Positions 35,441 to 45,634 of a stretch of DNA of 64,000 bases are shown piece after piece. The notes below the pieces were generated by a model. That model saw only the letters and a program-made list of their open reading frames with translations. It had not been told where the DNA came from and searched no databases. How positions within the stretch are numbered: the first letter of the stretch is position 1; each line of letters begins with the position of its first letter. The position numbers and the translations under genes were made by a program. Source of the stretch: an uncultured Burkholderiales bacterium (GTDB lineage Bacteria > Pseudomonadota > Gammaproteobacteria > Burkholderiales > Burkholderiaceae_C); contig CALMIL010000206.1 in NCBI GenBank assembly GCA_937864005.1, positions 1 to 64,000 on the forward strand, in the 5' to 3' direction.

Positions 35441-36255
35441 CGCTGCTGGTGCAGATCTCCGATCCGCATTTCGGCACCGAGCAGGCACCGGTCGTCGAGG
35501 CGCTCGTGCGTTTCGTGCATGCGCAATCGCCCGCGGTCGCGATGCTGTCGGGCGACATCACGCAGCGCGCGCGGCGCTCGCAGTTCGACGCCGCGCGCGC
35601 CTTCATCGACCGGCTCGAGGTGCCGACGACGCTCGTCATCCCGGGCAACCACGATATCCCGCTCTACAACCTCGCGGCGCGCGTCGCCCGGCCGTATGCC
35701 GGATTCCAGCGCGCCTTCGGCGACGATCTGGAGCCCGCCTTCGAGACCGACGACATGCTGATCCTGACGCTGAATACGACGCGGCCCTACCTGCACGAAG
35801 CGGGTGCCGTCTCGCGCGGCCAGATCGAGCGCGTCGCGCGCCGCCTCGAGCGTGCGGCGGCGTCGCAACTGCGCATCGTCGTCACCCACCAGCCGGTGAG
35901 CGTGACGCGTAGCGAGGATCGCGCCGACCTGCTGCACGGCCACGCGCGCGCGGTGCGGCGCTGGGCCGCTGCGGGAGCGGACCTGATCCTCGGCGGCCAT
36001 ATCCACCTGCCGTTCGTGCAGGCCCTGCAGGGCGCGCGGCCGGGCTCGCGGCACACGGTCTGGGCGGTGCAGGCGGGCACCGCGGTCTCGTCGCGCGTGC
36101 GCAGCGATGCCGGCAATTCGGTCAATCTGATCCGCTGCGACGGGCCGGCGATTCCGCGCCGCTGCAGCGTCGAGCGCTGGGACTACGATGTGGCGGCCGA
36201 TCGATTCGGGCTCGTCGCGCGCAACGCCTTGGTCTTCGATGACACCCCCCACTGA
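35437..36255 (+). CDS. Calcineurin-like metallophosphoesterase
   Basis: The 272-residue protein shows the metallophosphoesterase motifs in order: QISDPHFG near 6-13, LSGDIT near 37, PGNHD (68-72), VTHQP and GGHIH. They bind a dinuclear metal centre for phosphate ester hydrolysis. The family includes 3',5'-cAMP and phospholipid phosphodiesterases; the lipid-kinase and PAP2 neighbours favour a phospholipid or isoprenoid phosphate substrate, which is inference. It overlaps the kinase gene by four bases and the PAP2 gene by 17. Confidence 0.9.
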   Translation: MTLLVQISDPHFGTEQAPVVEALVRFVHAQSPAVAMLSGDITQRARRSQFDAARAFIDRLEVPTTLVIPGNHDIPLYNLAARVARPYAGFQRAFGDDLEPAFETDDMLILTLNTTRPYLHEAGAVSRGQIERVARRLERAAASQLRIVVTHQPVSVTRSEDRADLLHGHARAVRRWAAAGADLILGGHIHLPFVQALQGARPGSRHTVWAVQAGTAVSSRVRSDAGNSVNLIRCDGPAIPRRCSVERWDYDVAADRFGLVARNALVFDDTPH

Positions 36256-37057
36256 CGCGCCGTTCGTCGCGCTCACCCAGGCGCTGGGCGCACACGCGCT
36301 GGCGGGCTTCTTCGTCCTGCTCGCGGTCGTGCTCGTCGCGGTGGCGATGGTCGGCGTCTCGCTCGGGCGGCTGTCGCGCCTGCAACGGCGCGCCCGGGCG
36401 CACCCGTATGCGACGCTCTTCGTGCGCCTGCTGTTCGGTTTCGCGCTGATCGTCGCCGCGGCGTATGCGTTTGCCGAGATTGCCGAAGAAATCGCACCCG
36501 GCGAGAAGCTTGCGCATCTGGACCAGGTCTTCTCGGACGCCGTGATCGCGCATACGCCGGACAGCGTGCGCCAGGTCTTTGCATGGATCTCGCGCCTCGG
36601 CGATCCGATCACGCTCGCCGTGCTCGGCGTCGTTGCCGTGCTCGCATTGCTGCTGCGCGGCGAGCGGCTGCTCGCGGTCGCCGTCGCCATCGCGATGGGC
36701 GGCAACGCGCTCTTGAACCTGGCGCTCAAGCACGCCTTCGAGCGCGCCCGGCCGCTGCACCACGCGGGGCCGACGCCGTTCGACGGCTACAGTTTTCCGA
36801 GCGGGCACTCGTCGGGCGCGCTCGTCGCCTACGGCATGCTCGCCTATGTGCTGATCCGCACCCTGCCGCGCGGCTGGCACCTGCCGGCGGCGATGCTGTG
36901 CGCGGCGGCGGCGTTTTCGGTCGGCGCGAGCCGGATTTTCGTCCAGGCCCATTTCGCGACCGACGTCGTCGCCGGCTTTTCCTCCGGCGGCGCCTGGCTC
37001 ACGATCTGCATCCTGACCGTCGAGTGGATGCATCGCGAGCGCCATGCGAGGCCATAG
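36239..37057 (+). CDS. PAP2 family membrane phosphatase
   Basis: The 272-residue membrane protein has about six hydrophobic segments and all three PAP2 motifs: KHAFERARP (K-x6-R-P), FPSGHSSG, and ASRIFVQAHFATD (S-R-x5-H-x3-D). It should dephosphorylate phosphatidate, undecaprenyl pyrophosphate or a related lipid at the periplasmic face. The start lies inside the metallophosphoesterase gene (17-base overlap), so translation is coupled. With the kinase it could form a diacylglycerol/phosphatidate cycling pair. Confidence 0.92.
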   Translation: MTPPTDAPFVALTQALGAHALAGFFVLLAVVLVAVAMVGVSLGRLSRLQRRARAHPYATLFVRLLFGFALIVAAAYAFAEIAEEIAPGEKLAHLDQVFSDAVIAHTPDSVRQVFAWISRLGDPITLAVLGVVAVLALLLRGERLLAVAVAIAMGGNALLNLALKHAFERARPLHHAGPTPFDGYSFPSGHSSGALVAYGMLAYVLIRTLPRGWHLPAAMLCAAAAFSVGASRIFVQAHFATDVVAGFSSGGAWLTICILTVEWMHRERHARP

Positions 37058-37083
37058 GCTTCGCGAATTGCCCAGGAGACACG

Positions 37084-38043
37084 ATGCCGACCCTGCCCAC
37101 GTTCGAAGACGTCGCCGCCGCGGCGAAGCGCCTTGCCGGCCAGGCGCATCGCACGCCGGTGCTGCGTTCGCGCACCGCCGATGCGATGCTCGGCGCCGAG
37201 GTCTTCTTCAAGTGCGAGAACCTGCAGCGCGCCGGCGCGTTCAAGTTCCGCGGCGCGTTCAATGCGCTCGCGCGCTTCGACGCCGCGCAGCGCCGCGCCG
37301 GCGTGATCGCGTTTTCTTCCGGCAACCATGCGCAGGCGATCGCGCTCGCCGGACGCGTGCTCGGCATTCCGGCGACGCTCCTGATGCCGGACGACGCGCC
37401 GCGCGCCAAGGTCGCGGCGACGCAGGGCTACGGCGCCGAGGTGATCCGCTTCGACCGCTATCGCGAAGACCGCGAGGCGATCGCCCGCCGTCTCGCGCAT
37501 GAACGCGGCCTGACGCTGATCCCCCCGTACGACCATCCCGACGTGATCGCCGGCCAGGGCACGGCGACGCTCGAGCTGATCGAGGAGGTCGGCGCGCTCG
37601 ACGATCTGTTCGTCTGCCTCGGCGGCGGCGGGCTGCTCTCCGGTGCGGCGCTCGCGGCGCGCGCGCTCGCGCCGGCGTGCCGGCTGCACGGCGTCGAGCC
37701 CGAAGCCGGCAACGATGCGCAGCAATCGATCGCGTGCGGCGAGATCGTCCACATCGAGACCCCGCAGACGATTGCCGACGGCGCGCAGACGCAGCACCTC
37801 GGCAAGTTGACCTTCGAGATCATCCGGCGCGACGTGGCCGACATCGTCACCGCGACCGATGCCCAGCTCGTGCAGGCGATGCGCTTCTTCGCCGAGCGCA
37901 TGAAGCTCGTCGTCGAGCCGACCGGCTGCCTCGGCTTTGCCGGCGCCTGCCATGCGGGGCTGCCGCTCGCCGGGCGCCGCGTGGGCGTGCTGATCAGCGG
38001 CGGCAACGTCGATCTGCAGCGCTTCGCCGAACTCACGGTGTAG
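37084..38043 (+). CDS. PLP-dependent threonine/serine dehydratase-like enzyme
   Basis: The 319-residue enzyme belongs to fold-type II PLP enzymes. Lys54 in GAFKFRGAFNAL is the Schiff-base residue, SSGNHAQAIA binds the substrate carboxylate, and GGGGLLSGAAL binds the PLP phosphate. There is no C-terminal ACT regulatory domain, so it is a catabolic-type dehydratase. The length and pattern resemble threo-3-hydroxyaspartate ammonia-lyase/serine racemase as well as TdcB. A good Shine-Dalgarno (AGGAGA) precedes the ATG, and it follows PAP2 by 26 bases. Confidence 0.88.
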   Translation: MPTLPTFEDVAAAAKRLAGQAHRTPVLRSRTADAMLGAEVFFKCENLQRAGAFKFRGAFNALARFDAAQRRAGVIAFSSGNHAQAIALAGRVLGIPATLLMPDDAPRAKVAATQGYGAEVIRFDRYREDREAIARRLAHERGLTLIPPYDHPDVIAGQGTATLELIEEVGALDDLFVCLGGGGLLSGAALAARALAPACRLHGVEPEAGNDAQQSIACGEIVHIETPQTIADGAQTQHLGKLTFEIIRRDVADIVTATDAQLVQAMRFFAERMKLVVEPTGCLGFAGACHAGLPLAGRRVGVLISGGNVDLQRFAELTV

Positions 38044-38212
38044 CCCGCGAGCGCCGCATATTCGAGAGCTGCGTCTAGAGCGCGGCCGGGTTTTGGGTGT
38101 CGCTCCCTAGGGTTTGTGCGGACACTGCATCCATCGCCGGAGCACGCATCGCAAGACCGAAGGCGCGATCCGAACGAACAATCCGATCCACTCAACCAGG
38201 AAAGCAAGGACC

Positions 38213-38863
38213 ATGACCGTTCAGACCCTCAGCAGCGTCACGCTCGAAACGATCGAAAACTATCGCAACGCGGCGATGTTCGCCGTCGATGCCTATCGCG
38301 CCGGCAGCCTGCGCCTGATCGACGCCGTCAACAGCGGGATCGACACCGTCTACAGCCGCACCGGCAAGGTCGCGCCGCAGTTGACGAAGACAGCCGCGCA
38401 GCTGCGCGGCGATCTGTCCGACGTCATCGTCAAGGGCGTCGACGAGGTGGTGTCGCGCAGCGACAAGATGATCGAGGCGTCGTCCGACGCGGCGGTGACC
38501 GGTGTTACCAAGGTTGCCAAATTCGCTTCCGGCATCGACAACGCGATCGTCGTGAACGGCCTCGAGGCCGCGGTCCGCCTGAGCATGCCGGGCGCGCAGG
38601 TCGCGCGCACCGTTTCGGCCAAGGTCGCCGAAGGCGCCGATGCGCTGGCCCGCGCCGCGGGTGGCAAGAAGGGTGCGGTTCGCAAGGCCGCCGCCGGTGC
38701 CAAGAAGGCGGCTGCAACGACCCAGCGCAAGCTGGTCCGCAAGGCGAAGTCGGCGCAGACCGCGGTGAGCCGCAAGTCCGCCGCGCCGCGCAAGGCGGTG
38801 GCCGCGACGAAGGCCAAGGCGGCGCGCGCGAAGCGCCAGATCTCGGCCGCCGTCGGCGCCTGA
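38213..38863 (+). CDS. Phasin-like protein with histone-H1-like tail
   Basis: The 216-residue product has two parts. Residues 1-150 form an amphipathic helical region with phasin-like composition (TLETIENYRNAAMFAVDAYR and onward). Residues 155-216 are rich in Lys, Ala, Arg and Ser (AVRKAAAGAKKAAATTQRKL, AAPRKAVAATKAK), like histone H1 or the PAKKA-type tail of PhaM. Such a protein could bind polyhydroxyalkanoate granules and DNA together; no pha gene lies in the window, so this is inference. AAGGA precedes the ATG, and a strong terminator follows. Confidence 0.7.
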   Translation: MTVQTLSSVTLETIENYRNAAMFAVDAYRAGSLRLIDAVNSGIDTVYSRTGKVAPQLTKTAAQLRGDLSDVIVKGVDEVVSRSDKMIEASSDAAVTGVTKVAKFASGIDNAIVVNGLEAAVRLSMPGAQVARTVSAKVAEGADALARAAGGKKGAVRKAAAGAKKAAATTQRKLVRKAKSAQTAVSRKSAAPRKAVAATKAKAARAKRQISAAVGA

Positions 38864-38878
38864 TCGGCACTTCCGGTC

Positions 38879-38904
38879 CACCGCGCCGGCATGCCGGCGC
38901 GGTG
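38879..38904. repeat. Perfect 12-bp inverted repeat after the phasin-like gene
   Basis: The arms CACCGCGCCGGC and GCCGGCGCGGTG flank a two-base loop (AT). It starts 15 bases after the stop and has no T-run directly after it. It may be a first RNA-stabilising hairpin ahead of the terminator. Confidence 0.7.
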
Positions 38905-38914
38905 ATTCGTACAC

Positions 38915-38949
38915 AGGGGTTCGGTTCGCGCCGAACCCCTTGTCGTTTT
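38915..38949 (+). terminator. Intrinsic terminator after the phasin-like gene
   Basis: A 10-bp perfect stem (38915-38924 paired with 38931-38940, AGGGGTTCGG/CCGAACCCCT) with a six-base loop is followed by TGTCGTTTT. It ends the phasin-like transcript before the S9 peptidase gene. Confidence 0.85.
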
Positions 38950-39042
38950 CGGGTGCAGGGTCGGCTTGCACGCGCGCGACCGCGAAGCGGGCCTCTGGTG
39001 CAAACTTGCGCATCCGCGTGCCCGCGCGCATTGGACGATGCG

Positions 39043-41016
39043 ATGAAGATCCCGACGACGGCCCCCTACGGCAGCTGGACATCCCCGCTGTCCGCGCAGC
39101 GCATCGCCGCCGGCTCCAGGCCGCTGGCGGCGCCGCAGATCGATGGCGGGAGCGTCTGCTGGCTCGAGGGTTTGCCAGCGCAGGGCGGGCGCGTCGCGAT
39201 CGTGCGCGGCAGGGTGGACCGGAAGGACGGGGAGGGCGGGGAAGGCGCGATCGTCACGCCGCCGCCGTTCAACGTGCGCAGCCGGGTGCATGAATACGGC
39301 GGCGGCGCGATGCTCGCCGACGCCGGCACGCTGTATTTCTCGAATTTCGCCGACAACCTCGTCTATGCGCAGCCGCCGCAGGGCGCGCCGCGCGCGCTGA
39401 CTGCCGAGCCGCTGCAGCGCCACGCCGACTTCGCGCTCGACCGCCCGCGCCGGCGCCTGATCGCGGTGCGCGAGGATCACTCGCAGCCCGGCCGCGAGCC
39501 GCGCGCGAGCCTCGTTGCATTGCCGCTCGCCGGCGGCGCCGGTGTCGAGCTCGCCGCGGGCGCCGACTTCTACGCCGCACCGCGCCTGTCGCCCGCCGCC
39601 GACCAGCTCGCCTGGCTCGCCTGGAACCACCCGCGCATGCCGTGGGAGGGCAGCGAGCTCTGGCTCGCCGACGTCGGCCGCGACGGCTTGCTCGCGCGCG
39701 CACGGCGCATCGCCGGCGGCCCCGGCGAGGCGCTCGTGCAGCCGCTGTGGTCGCCGCGCGGCGATCTCTTCGTCGTCTCGGATCGCAGCGGCTGGTGGAA
39801 CCTGTACCGCGTGCAAGGCGACGTACTCGAGCCGGTGCTGCCGATGGCGGCCGAGTTCGGCCGGCCGCTGTGGGTGTTCGGCCAGGCGATGGTCGGCTTC
39901 ACCGGCGAGGACGAGATCGTCGCCACCTACACCATCCAGGGCACGAGCCGGCTCGTGCGCATCGATCTCGCGCGCGGCAGCGCGCAGCCGCTCGAGACAC
40001 CCTTTACCGACATCGACGAGCTCGCCGCCGGGCCGGGCTACGTTGTCGCCCTCGCCGCCTCGCCGACCGAGGCGCAGCAGCTCGTGCGCATAGCCGCCGC
40101 GACCGGCGCGCACGAGGTGCTCGCGCGCAGCGTCGACGAGTTGCCCGATGCGAGCCTGATCTCGGTGGCCGAGGCGATCAGCTACCCGAGCGCGGGCGGG
40201 CGCACCGCGCACGCGTTCTTCTACGCGCCGCGCAACGATGCCTTCGAGGCGCCGGCCGGTACGCTGCCGCCGCTCGTCGTGATGAGCCACGGCGGCCCGA
40301 CGTCGATGAGTGCCAACACGCTGCGCCTTTCGATCCAGTTCTGGACCAGCCGCGGCTTTGCCGTGCTCGACGTCAACTACGGCGGCAGCACCGGCTATGG
40401 CAGCGCCTACCGCGACCTGCTGCGCGGGCAGTGGGGCATCGTCGATGTCGAGGACTGCGTCGCCGGTGCGCGCCACCTGGCAGCGACCGGCCGCGTCGAC
40501 GGCGCGCGCATGGCGATCCGCGGCGGCAGCGCGGGCGGCTATACGACGCTCTCGGCGCTCGCCTTCCACGATGTCTTCAAGGCCGGCGCGAGCTACTTCG
40601 GCGTGAGCGATCTGGCTGCACTCGACGCCGACACGCACAAATTCGAGTCGCACTACACGAGCTATCTGATCGCGCCGCCCGGGCCCGAGCGCGAGCGGCT
40701 CTATGCGCAGCGTTCGCCGTCGCGCCACGCCGATGGCATAGCCTGCCCGATGATCTTCTTCCAGGGGCTGGACGACAAGGTCGTGCTGCCTGCGCAGTCC
40801 GAGGTGATGGTCGAGGCGCTCGCGGCGCGCGGCGTGCCGGTTGCCTACCTGACCTTCGAAGGCGAGGGCCACGGCTTTCGGCGCCAGGAGACGATCGTGC
40901 GCACGCTCGAGGCCGAGGCGAGCTTCTACGCGCAGGTCTTCGGCTTCACGCTCGCCGATGCGGTCGAGCCGGTGGCCTTCGTCGGCGGCAGGGCGCCGCG
41001 CGCCGCGCGCGGCTGA
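39043..41016 (+). CDS. S9 family (prolyl oligopeptidase-type) peptidase
   Basis: The 657-residue protein has a beta-propeller-like N-terminal half (about 40-400) and a C-terminal alpha/beta hydrolase. The nucleophile Ser496 is in RGGSAGGYTT, with an Asp in GLDDKVV and the catalytic His in GEGHGF. It matches dipeptidyl-aminopeptidase/acylaminoacyl-peptidase family S9. There is no signal peptide, so it is probably cytosolic. The start MKIPTTAPYGSW is the natural family start; the open frame continues upstream through the phasin-like gene in another frame. The hemerythrin gene follows 26 bases later. Confidence 0.92.
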   Translation: MKIPTTAPYGSWTSPLSAQRIAAGSRPLAAPQIDGGSVCWLEGLPAQGGRVAIVRGRVDRKDGEGGEGAIVTPPPFNVRSRVHEYGGGAMLADAGTLYFSNFADNLVYAQPPQGAPRALTAEPLQRHADFALDRPRRRLIAVREDHSQPGREPRASLVALPLAGGAGVELAAGADFYAAPRLSPAADQLAWLAWNHPRMPWEGSELWLADVGRDGLLARARRIAGGPGEALVQPLWSPRGDLFVVSDRSGWWNLYRVQGDVLEPVLPMAAEFGRPLWVFGQAMVGFTGEDEIVATYTIQGTSRLVRIDLARGSAQPLETPFTDIDELAAGPGYVVALAASPTEAQQLVRIAAATGAHEVLARSVDELPDASLISVAEAISYPSAGGRTAHAFFYAPRNDAFEAPAGTLPPLVVMSHGGPTSMSANTLRLSIQFWTSRGFAVLDVNYGGSTGYGSAYRDLLRGQWGIVDVEDCVAGARHLAATGRVDGARMAIRGGSAGGYTTLSALAFHDVFKAGASYFGVSDLAALDADTHKFESHYTSYLIAPPGPERERLYAQRSPSRHADGIACPMIFFQGLDDKVVLPAQSEVMVEALAARGVPVAYLTFEGEGHGFRRQETIVRTLEAEASFYAQVFGFTLADAVEPVAFVGGRAPRAARG

Positions 41017-41042
41017 GGCGGCCTGGCGATCGTGCGCTGGCG

Positions 41043-41705
41043 ATGAGACTGCTCGATACGCTGCGCGACGAACACGTGCTGATCGACCGCGTGCTCGGAT
41101 CGTTTTGCGCCTACGTCGACGCACTCGTCGCCGGCACCGCGCAGCCGGGCGACGGCAGAAGGTTTGCCGCTTTCTTCACCGCGTTCGCCGGCGACTTCCA
41201 TCACGATCGCGAGGAGCGTGTGCTCTTTCATGCGCTGGTCACGCAGGCCGATCTGCCCGCCGGCCGCGGACCCATCTACGCCCTCGCACGCGAGCATGCC
41301 GAGATGGAAGCGTGGATGCGCGAGCTGGCGCCGCTGCTCGAGCAGATGCCGCAGACCGCGGACGAGCGCGCCCGGCTGCTGGCGCTGGCAAGGCGCTACT
41401 CGGGCGCGCTCTGGCGGCATATCGACGCCGAGAATTCCGTCCTCTTCTCCGAGGGCGAGGAGCGGCTGCACCGGTGCGGAATTCTCGAACTCGAGGATCG
41501 TCCGATGAGCCCGGCGCAGGCTGCCGCGCGCGACGGCGCCGCGGCCCTGCCGGTGCGCTACCCGCCCGTCGAAGACCCGGACCTCGTTCGCGGCGATGGC
41601 TGCTTCATGTGCCGGGCGCACGGCGAGACCTGCAACGGACTCGAGGCCGAGTGGTGGACCGATCTCGAGTGGGACGAATTCCGCCTCAGGGACTCGAGCG
41701 ACTGA
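41043..41705 (+). CDS. Hemerythrin-domain protein with Cys-rich tail
   Basis: The 220-residue protein carries a hemerythrin HHE fold in residues 1-145: His11 in RDEHVLIDR, HHDREE, HAEMEAW and HIDAEN supply the expected di-iron ligands. The C-terminal tail contains CFMCRAHGETC (about 194-204), a three-Cys cluster not part of the ordinary domain, that might bind metal or act as a redox switch. It could sense or store O2, NO or iron. It shares a strand and short spacing with the S9 peptidase gene. Confidence 0.85.
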   Translation: MRLLDTLRDEHVLIDRVLGSFCAYVDALVAGTAQPGDGRRFAAFFTAFAGDFHHDREERVLFHALVTQADLPAGRGPIYALAREHAEMEAWMRELAPLLEQMPQTADERARLLALARRYSGALWRHIDAENSVLFSEGEERLHRCGILELEDRPMSPAQAAARDGAAALPVRYPPVEDPDLVRGDGCFMCRAHGETCNGLEAEWWTDLEWDEFRLRDSSD

Positions 41706-41866
41706 GCGCATCGTCACGGGGCACCGGCCCCGCGCGCCGGTTTCCAGGCTGCGCTCGAGCGGGCCGACTCTGCGCCGCGCAGAATTGCGGGATCGGCGTA
41801 TAAACCTTCGACGCAGCCCGTCATCGATCACCACAGCGCGCCGTTTCCGGCCGTGCAGGAGCCTTC

Positions 41867-42952
41867 ATGAATACGAACACCTCGCGCACCACCGACGGTC
41901 GCGGTCGCCTCTACGGCAGCGTTGTCGACACGATCGGCGATACGCCGTGCATTCGCATCAACCGCATCGCACCGAAGCATGTCCGCCTCTACGTGAAGGC
42001 CGAGTTCTTCAATCCGGCTGCCTCGGTCAAGGACCGCCTTGCGATCAGCATCATCGAAGAGGCCGAGCGCCGCGGCGAACTCGCGCCGGGGCAGACGGTT
42101 GTCGAGGCGACGAGCGGCAATACCGGGATCGGGCTGGCGATGGTCTGTGCCGCCAAGGGCTACCCGCTGGTCGTGACGATGGCCGACTCCTTCTCCGTCG
42201 AGCGCCGCCGCCTGATGCGCTTCCTCGGGGCCAAGGTGATCCTCACGCCGCGCGCGGCCAAGGGGATGGGGATGTATCTGAAGGCGAAGGAGCTTGCCGA
42301 AGCGAACGGCTGGTTTCTGGCGCGGCAGTTCGAGACTGCCGACAACGCGACGGTTCACGAGAATACGACCGCGCGCGAACTGCTGGCCGACTTCCGCGGC
42401 GAACGCCTCGACTACTGGGTGACGGGCTACGGCACGGGCGGCACGATGACCGGCGTCGCACGGGTGCTGCGCAAGGAACGCCCCGACACCCGGATCGTTC
42501 TCGCCGAACCGTCGATCGCCCAGCTGGTCGGCAGCGGCACCGCGCAGGAGCGCGGCCCGGACCGGTCACCCGCCGTCGGCCATCCCGCGTTCACGCCGCA
42601 CCCGGTGCAGGGATGGACGCCCGACTTCATTCCGCATGTGCTGCAGGAGTCGATCGACAAGCACTACTACGACGAACTGGTCGCGATTGCCGGCCCCGAC
42701 GCGATCGCCTGGTCGCGCCGGCTGGCTGCCGAAGAGGGCATCTTCGCGGGCATCTCCAGCGGCGCGACGCTCGCGGCGGCGATCCAGGTGGCCGAGCGCG
42801 CCGCCGCGGGTTCGGTCATCTGCTGCATGCTCCCGGATACCGGCGAGCGCTATTTGTCGACGCCGCTCTTCGAAGGTATCGCGACCGACATGACGCCGGA
42901 CGAGGAAGCGCTGTCGCGTTCCACGCCCGGCTATCAGATGCCGGCGGACTGA
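41867..42952 (+). CDS. PLP-dependent cysteine synthase family protein
   Basis: The 361-residue enzyme is an O-acetylserine sulfhydrylase-type fold-II PLP enzyme. Lys55 in AASVKDRLA binds PLP, and EATSGNTGIGLAM and GYGTGGTMTGVAR are the substrate and phosphate loops. It is about 40 residues longer than CysK, with an extra segment around GHPAFTPHPVQGWTPDF, so it may prefer a different acceptor or donor. The name cysK would be a guess. AGGAG lies seven bases before the ATG. Confidence 0.88.
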   Translation: MNTNTSRTTDGRGRLYGSVVDTIGDTPCIRINRIAPKHVRLYVKAEFFNPAASVKDRLAISIIEEAERRGELAPGQTVVEATSGNTGIGLAMVCAAKGYPLVVTMADSFSVERRRLMRFLGAKVILTPRAAKGMGMYLKAKELAEANGWFLARQFETADNATVHENTTARELLADFRGERLDYWVTGYGTGGTMTGVARVLRKERPDTRIVLAEPSIAQLVGSGTAQERGPDRSPAVGHPAFTPHPVQGWTPDFIPHVLQESIDKHYYDELVAIAGPDAIAWSRRLAAEEGIFAGISSGATLAAAIQVAERAAAGSVICCMLPDTGERYLSTPLFEGIATDMTPDEEALSRSTPGYQMPAD

Positions 42953-42979
42953 GGCCGATGATCTTCGCCGGCTGATTGC

Positions 42980-43477
42980 TCAGCGCGCCGTGCCGGCGTG
43001 CCGCCTCCGCAGCACGCTCGCCATGTAGACGACGACGGCGAGGTTCGCGCCCAGCATCGCGAGCTTGAGCGCGCTCGCGCCCTTTGCCAATTCGACGAGC
43101 TCGAACGGCACATAGACGAGCCCGCTCGCGACCGAGAACCACGCGGCCCAGCGCCTGCGGTTCCATAGCCCCCAGGCCTCGGTGGCGCGTACCGCGACGT
43201 AGGCGAAAGCGGCCGCGGCGAGCAGCTGGAGCTGGCGGTCGGAGATATTGTTCGCCAGTTCGGCGAAGATGCGCGGCGTGCCATTGGCCAGGTTCAGGTG
43301 CAGGTGGCCGACGAGGTCATCGACGAACTGTGCCGCGCCGAGGTGCAGTGCATCGAGCACGCCGAACCCCGCGATCAGCACCACCGCACCCTTGGCCGCT
43401 TCCATCAGCGCGACGAGGCGCACGCCGCCCGCGGCGCTGCGCGCCTTGTCGTCGATGGCGGCGCGGTCGGTCGCCAC
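42980..43477 (-). CDS. DUF2127 family membrane protein
   Basis: The 165-residue product has four hydrophobic segments and the DUF2127 signature AVRATEAWGLWNRRRWAAWF followed by SGLVYVPFELVELAKG. Function unknown. The GTG start at 43477 lies one base after the glnS stop, so the two genes are cotranscribed and probably coupled. Confidence 0.88.
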   Translation of the reverse strand: MATDRAAIDDKARSAAGGVRLVALMEAAKGAVVLIAGFGVLDALHLGAAQFVDDLVGHLHLNLANGTPRIFAELANNISDRQLQLLAAAAFAYVAVRATEAWGLWNRRRWAAWFSVASGLVYVPFELVELAKGASALKLAMLGANLAVVVYMASVLRRRHAGTAR

Positions 43478-43478
43478 G

Positions 43479-45254
<1,776 letters not shown>

Positions 45255-45295
45255 GAAGCGTCGGATTCTATCGACGCCGCCCCGCGCGCCCCGGC

Positions 45296-45580
45296 TCAGC
45301 CGTCGCGCCGCAGGCGCTCGATCTCGGCTGCGAGCATGCGCTTGCGGATGCCCTCGCCGCGCAGGTTGGCGAAGGTGACGATGCCGTGGATTGCAAGTCC
45401 GATTCCCCAGCCTGCGAGCGGCCAGACCGCCCAGTGCCCCCCGCCGCGGATGGCATTGACGGCGAACAGGCCGAGGTTGACGAGCACGAAGACGAGCGCG
45501 TGCGTATAAAAGCCCATCTTCATGCTGACGCGGCGGCGCGCGCGGGCCTCGATATCGTCGCCGTGAGAGTCGTCATTCAT
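45296..45580 (-). CDS. 2TM-domain membrane protein
   Basis: The 94-residue protein has two membrane helices (about 23-43 and 51-70). The pattern RVSMKMGFYTHALVFVLVNL before the first helix is typical of the 2TM domain. 2TM proteins are often encoded beside, or fused to, LytS/LytTR signalling proteins; here it follows such a pair by 54 bases on the same strand. GGAG lies about eight bases before the ATG. It may be a sensor or membrane anchor for that system, which is inference. Confidence 0.85.
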   Translation of the reverse strand: MNDDSHGDDIEARARRRVSMKMGFYTHALVFVLVNLGLFAVNAIRGGGHWAVWPLAGWGIGLAIHGIVTFANLRGEGIRKRMLAAEIERLRRDG

Positions 45581-45634
45581 TCGGGGTCTCCTTTCGAGCC
45601 GTTCGGCGAAACGTGAGCCGGTTGGCCCGCTTGC

